Part shown: positions 4,601-8,358 of the stretch, piece after piece
How positions within the stretch are numbered: position 1 is the stretch's first letter
How the letters are laid out: each line of letters opens with the position of its first letter
Source of the DNA: Nitrospinota bacterium
GTDB lineage: Bacteria > Nitrospinota > Nitrospinia > JACRGO01
Length of the DNA stretch: 8,358 nucleotides
Direction: 5' to 3'
Assembly (NCBI GenBank): GCA_016212295.1
Contig: JACRGO010000001.1
Location: forward strand, 1 to 8,358
Translations under genes and position numbers: made by a program
The notes under the pieces: model-generated
What the model was told of the DNA's origin: nothing
The model's database searches: none
What the model saw: only the letters and a program-made list of their open reading frames with translations

Positions 4601-7600
4601 TCACTCTTCCTCCTCCTGCCTCGGCAGGCCGTGGCCAGGACGCTTGGCGTACACCAGGTGATAAACCACGGGGATAACGCCCAGGGTGAAGAGAGTCGAG
4701 GCCGTGATGCCGAAGATGATGGACCAGGCCAGGCCGGAAAAAATGGGGTCCAGCGTGATGACGATATTCCCCAGAAAGGCCGTGCCCGCGGTGAGGAAGA
4801 TGGGCCTCATGCGGATGGCGCCGGACTGCACCAGGGCCTCCTCTAAATCCAGTCCCTTGCGCAGGGCGTGGTGGAAAAAATCCACCAGCACCACGGAGTT
4901 TCGCACCACGATGCCCGCCAGCGCGATCATGCCTATCATGGCCGTGGCCGTGAAAAAAACCGGGTTCGGGTTTCCGTTGATGACCCTTTCTCCAATGGCG
5001 TTAAGGGCCCAGAATCCGGGCATGATCCCCACCATGGTGAGCGGGATGGCCAGCATCATGATCCCGGAGATGGCGGCGGAGCCGGTCTGCATCATGAGCA
5101 CCAGGAAAATCCCGGCCAAGGCCGCGCCGAAGGCAATGCCCAAATCACGGAACACATCCACCGTTATCTTCCACTCCCCCTCCCCGCCCCAGACAACCTT
5201 TGCCCCGGAAGGGAGCGTCCACGGAATCCCCCCGCCCTGGGAGAGATAGGTCCTTTTCTTCAGCGGCCTGGGTCCGGTGGAGGATTGTGCCTCGCCGCCG
5301 GATTTCTGGAGGTCCGCATCCACGTCCAGCACGATATCCGCCGGCGGCCTTCCGGCTGTGTCCGCGAACACATAAGCCACCCGCTTCAGATTCTTGTGGT
5401 AGATGGTTTTGTCCGCCAGGGTGGTTTCAAAGTTCCCTATCTCGCCCAGTTGGGTCAAGGGCTGGGGGGCATCGCGCAGGGACACTCCCTCCCTGATCTT
5501 GGTGTAACCCGGACGCCCCTTGATGAAAAGAGAAACTATTCCGGCGGGATCGGAGCGTTGGGGCCGCGGCAACTGCAAAATAACCGGCAGGGGATAGGCC
5601 TCGCTTGGAATATTCAGGTTCGCGGCCTCCATGCCGTGGGCCGCGAGCCGGACCGTTTGCGCGATCTCCTCCGTGCCGATAGCCGAAAGAGCCGCCTTTT
5701 CCTTATCGGTCCTAAATACCAGGCGGGTCTGGTCGGCCTCCACCGAGGTGTCCACGTCCGTCACGAAGGGCTCCTTGCGCAGGCGCTCGGCTACTGCCAG
5801 GGCGGCCTTCTGAAACACAGGATAGGGAGTGTCCTCCTCGCCATGGATCTCGGCGGTGACGGTGGAGATCACCGGCGGACCCGGCGGGACCTCCACGAGC
5901 TTGATGTTGGCGTTGTTCCTTTTGGCGATCCGTTCGAGATCGGCCCTGATACGCAGAAGGATTTCATGGGACTGGTGGACCCTCTTTTTTTTATGGGCCA
6001 GGTTGACGCGCAGGTCCGCCATGTTGGCCCCATCGCGCAGGAAGTAGTGCCGCACCATGCCGTTAAAGTCCATGGGGGAGGGCGTTCCCACGAATCCCGT
6101 GAACATGGCCGCCTCTGGCACGGAGCGGAAATACTCGGCCAGCTCGCGCGTCACCCCTTGCGTCTCCTCCAGGGTCGTCCCCTCCGGCATGTCGATCACA
6201 ATCTGGAATTCGTTCTTGTTATCGAAAGGCAACATCTTGAGCGGCACGAGCCGCAGGGCGGGAAGAATCACCGCCAGGGCGAAGAGGAGTCCGATGCCCC
6301 CCAGAAAGGCCAGACCCAGGGCGCGGCTTCGCAGCAGGGGCCGCAGCAGGGAATTATAAATTTTATAGAGAAGCGTGCGCCGGACGTCATACTCCCCTTC
6401 CGCGCTTTCTCTTGTCCTGGGCTTGAGGATAAGCCGCGAGGCGTAAGGCGTCACGCAAAAGGCCACGATCAGGCTCATGAAGATGGTGAGCGGCACATTC
6501 AGGGCCATGGGCCGCATGTAGGGTCCCATCATGCCGGTGATGAAGAACATGGGCACGAAGGAGAGGATCACGGCGATGGTGGACATGATCAGGGCGGGCC
6601 GGATCTCCTGCACCGCGGCGAGGATGGCCGGGCGAGGCTTCCATGTCCCCATCGAAAAATACCGCTCGATGTTTTCCACGTCCGTGATGGGATCGTCCAC
6701 GAGGATGCCCAAGGCCAGGATGAGCGCGAACAGGGTCACGCGGTTGATGGTGTATCCGGCCATGAGATTGATCAAGAGAGTCGCGCCGTAGCAGACCGGG
6801 ACCGCCAACGCGATGACCAGCGCCGCGCGCCAGCCGAGGACTAAACCAACGAAAATCACAACGGAGAGGATGGCGACCGCCAGGGCCTCCACTAGCTCGT
6901 CGACCTTCTCATCCGCGGTGTCGCCGTAGTCGCGGGTGATGTTGAAATGCACTTGGGGCGGGAAGATCTTTTTCGAGAGGCACTCCAGGGTCTCCCGCGC
7001 GTCCCGCGCCACCCAGACCGCGTTGGCCCCTTTTTTCTTGGCCACCGCGAGGTGGACCGCCGGATAGACCCCGCCGGACTTGGCTATTCCGTCCTTTTCC
7101 CCGGACGCGGCGGGGCCGAACCCGATCCACGAATAGCTGAAGACCTCGGCCGGACCATCGATCACCTCGGCCACGTCCTTGAGGTAGACAGGGATGCCGT
7201 CCACCACGTTCACCACCAGATTCTGGATCTCCTCCACCCCGCGAAAGAAGACGCCCGCCTCCACCAGAATGGCCTCGTTCTTTTGCTCGATGGTCCCGGC
7301 CGGGAGCTGGATGTTGCCCACCCGCAGAGCGAAGGCCACCTCCAGCGGAGTGGTGCGGCGCGCGGCCAGGGCGTGATTGTTCAGTTCCACGCGCACCGCG
7401 CGCGGCCTCCCGCCCGTTACCGTCACGCGGTTGGTGTCCTTCACGGCCTGGAGGGAAAGCTCCACCTCTTCCGCGAGCCGCCTGAGCTGGTGGTCGTCGA
7501 AATTTTCCGGATCGTCGCTCCACAGGGTGGCGATGAGGATGGGCACGTCGTCAATCTCCACCGGCTTCACCACCCATCCGGCCACTGAGGGCGGGACCTT

Positions 7601-7996
7601 GTCCGTGTTGGACTGTATCTTGTTATAAATCTTGACCAGGCTGTCCTCGCGTCCTTCCCCCACGTAAAAGCGGACCGTGACCACGGAAGACCCTTCCTTC
7701 GACATGGAGTATACGTATTCCACGCCGTCGATCTGGGAGAGGAGTTTTTCCAGGGGGGTGGAGACCTGGCGCTCTACTTGTTCGGCGGAAAGGCCGGGCG
7801 CGGAGATCAGGACGTCGGCCAAAGGCACCACGATCTGCGGCTCCTCTTCCCTGGGGGTGAGGAGCAGGGCGACCCCTCCCGCGATGAGGGAGAGGAGAAT
7901 GACCAGCACGGGGAGCGGCCCCTGGAGGAACGCGGACACGATGCGGGCGCTGAAGCCCAGGGAGTCGGCGGGATTGTTTTTTTGAAGGTTTTGCAT
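4601..7996 (-). CDS. RND-family efflux permease (AcrB-like, 1131 aa)
   Basis: An inner-membrane proton-driven pump of the AcrB/HAE superfamily. Visible layout: first membrane helix (about 27-47), large periplasmic loop (about 48-365), a block of helices from about 366 to 525, a second periplasmic loop (about 590-945), and closing helices from about 950 to 1115. The proton-relay pair DD434-435 lies in GILVDDPITDVENI, as in the fourth helix of AcrB. In the AcrB tenth-helix lysine region the sequence is GIVVRNSVVLVDFF (1028-1041), with arginine at the lysine position, a pattern I associate with a subgroup of RND pumps. The length is slightly above the usual 1030-1060. The ATG at 7996 is the first possible start after an in-frame stop; no clear ribosome-binding site precedes it. 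No membrane-fusion adaptor or TolC-like gene is beside it, so partners must lie elsewhere. GC content is far higher than in the genes to the left. Substrate unknown. Confidence 0.95.
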   Translation of the reverse strand: MQNLQKNNPADSLGFSARIVSAFLQGPLPVLVILLSLIAGGVALLLTPREEEPQIVVPLADVLISAPGLSAEQVERQVSTPLEKLLSQIDGVEYVYSMSKEGSSVVTVRFYVGEGREDSLVKIYNKIQSNTDKVPPSVAGWVVKPVEIDDVPILIATLWSDDPENFDDHQLRRLAEEVELSLQAVKDTNRVTVTGGRPRAVRVELNNHALAARRTTPLEVAFALRVGNIQLPAGTIEQKNEAILVEAGVFFRGVEEIQNLVVNVVDGIPVYLKDVAEVIDGPAEVFSYSWIGFGPAASGEKDGIAKSGGVYPAVHLAVAKKKGANAVWVARDARETLECLSKKIFPPQVHFNITRDYGDTADEKVDELVEALAVAILSVVIFVGLVLGWRAALVIALAVPVCYGATLLINLMAGYTINRVTLFALILALGILVDDPITDVENIERYFSMGTWKPRPAILAAVQEIRPALIMSTIAVILSFVPMFFITGMMGPYMRPMALNVPLTIFMSLIVAFCVTPYASRLILKPRTRESAEGEYDVRRTLLYKIYNSLLRPLLRSRALGLAFLGGIGLLFALAVILPALRLVPLKMLPFDNKNEFQIVIDMPEGTTLEETQGVTRELAEYFRSVPEAAMFTGFVGTPSPMDFNGMVRHYFLRDGANMADLRVNLAHKKKRVHQSHEILLRIRADLERIAKRNNANIKLVEVPPGPPVISTVTAEIHGEEDTPYPVFQKAALAVAERLRKEPFVTDVDTSVEADQTRLVFRTDKEKAALSAIGTEEIAQTVRLAAHGMEAANLNIPSEAYPLPVILQLPRPQRSDPAGIVSLFIKGRPGYTKIREGVSLRDAPQPLTQLGEIGNFETTLADKTIYHKNLKRVAYVFADTAGRPPADIVLDVDADLQKSGGEAQSSTGPRPLKKRTYLSQGGGIPWTLPSGAKVVWGGEGEWKITVDVFRDLGIAFGAALAGIFLVLMMQTGSAAISGIMMLAIPLTMVGIMPGFWALNAIGERVINGNPNPVFFTATAMIGMIALAGIVVRNSVVLVDFFHHALRKGLDLEEALVQSGAIRMRPIFLTAGTAFLGNIVITLDPIFSGLAWSIIFGITASTLFTLGVIPVVYHLVYAKRPGHGLPRQEEEE

Positions 7997-8012
7997 TTGT
8001 ATTTAGCTTACA

Positions 8013-8104
8013 ACAAATAAATTCCAATAACCAAAATTGCAAAGAACAAACAAGGAAATGGAATTGTTTTGGCATTCAATAATTGTAATTTGAAATTTAT
8101 TTGT
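8013..8104. repeat. Inverted repeat framing the pump upstream region
   Basis: ACAAATAAATT (8013-8023) is the exact reverse complement of AATTTATTTGT (8094-8104), separated by 70 bases. The right arm is the core of AT-rich repeat copy C, so the left arm is an inverted partial copy of the same element. Both lie within about 110 bases of the pump start codon. Confidence 0.5.
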
Positions 8105-8125
8105 AATTTGCTATTTGGGATTTTG
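8092..8125. repeat. AT-rich dispersed repeat, copy C
   Basis: This reads GAAATTTATTTGTAATTTG, then CTATTTGGGATTTTGC, four bases shorter in the spacer than copies A and B. Unlike those it lies upstream of the pump gene, about 96 bases before its start, so it may instead mark the 3' end of a gene beyond the window. Confidence 0.6.
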
Positions 8126-8139
8126 CTTTCTTTTTTGGT

Positions 8140-8154
8140 CGCGGCCGTGCCGCG
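8140..8154. repeat. GC-rich hairpin
   Basis: CGCGGC (8140-8145) and GCCGCG (8149-8154) form a perfect six-base stem with a CGT loop. A T-run (TTTTTT, 8131-8136) lies just left of it, which on the minus strand is an A-run after the stem, so it is not a standard terminator in that direction. Confidence 0.5.
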
Positions 8155-8358
8155 CCGTGTTGGGTTCCATCCTGAAAAAATGTTATATTTGGTTCCACTA
8201 CTGTCCGGCTAAATTACCGAATAAATTCAATTGGTTAGGCACATAGCAGTCCTGTATTTTGTATTCTCTTTTTGTAAGTATTTGAAATAATGGACTTTTC
8301 TCGAACAAGGTCAGGCTCAAAATCTGTAAAATTGTGTAAAGATCGGTCTTGATATGGA

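Larger units (their letters stand above)
7997..8358. other. Gene-free region upstream of the pump gene
   Basis: About 360 bases with no credible gene. Next to the pump start it is very AT-rich and should hold the promoter, but no convincing -35/-10 pair was found. It contains an 11-base inverted repeat (8013-8023 with 8094-8104), AT-rich repeat copy C, and a hairpin at 8140-8154. The right part from about 8200 may be the edge of another element. An ATG at 8354-8356 is too close to the edge to assess. Confidence 0.55.

Noticed and set aside
4868-6844. Long plus-strand frame (658 codons) and other frames opposite the pump gene
   Set aside because: Histidine-, glycine- and arginine-rich antisense shadow of high-GC coding DNA. 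The minus-strand pump is unmistakable.

Overview
The window reads as a mosaic bacterial chromosome segment, most likely from a Gram-negative anaerobe of the Desulfobacterota (deltaproteobacterial) type. That guess rests on three things: an RND inner-membrane pump, a TumA/TumE-like toxin-antitoxin pair, and gene gaps full of short GC-rich palindromes, AT-rich repeats and heptamer repeats of a kind I associate with those genomes. It is an inference, since no rRNA or housekeeping marker is present. All complete genes lie on the minus strand. Base composition changes sharply near 4.6 kb: one sampled line inside the methyltransferase gene (1381-1440) is 45% GC and one inside the pump gene (6241-6300) is 72% GC.

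Layout from left to right. Positions 2-88 (+) hold an open reading frame end that resembles the C-terminus of an ISAzo13-type transposase. It converges on a small unrecognised gene at 107-448 (-). Positions 449-954 are a gene-free block rich in hairpins. Positions 955-3420 (-) are a tight three-gene operon. In transcription order it contains a small unknown protein (stop/start overlap ATGA), a radical SAM protein with unusual cysteine spacing, and a protein that appears to join a DisA/DAC-like nucleotide-binding domain to a SAM-dependent methyltransferase domain. Positions 3621-4287 (-) are an overlapping TumA/TumE-type antitoxin-toxin pair. Positions 4288-4600 are a second hairpin and repeat block. 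Positions 4601-7996 (-) encode an RND efflux permease of 1131 residues with no adaptor or outer-membrane channel gene beside it. Positions 7997-8358 carry repeats but no gene.

The part most worth attention is the 955-3420 operon. The N-terminal third of the methyltransferase protein aligns well, from memory, with diadenylate cyclase (DAC) domains: it keeps HDG and GTRxRAA but has changed neighbouring catalytic positions. It is translationally linked to a radical SAM enzyme whose cluster motif reads CX2CX2C instead of CX3CX2C. This suggests a nucleotide-sensing or nucleotide-modifying pathway that I cannot match to a described system. A second pattern is that the toxin gene and the pump gene are each followed, 46-48 bases after the stop, by the same AT-rich repeat, with short tandem repeats between the repeat and the stop.
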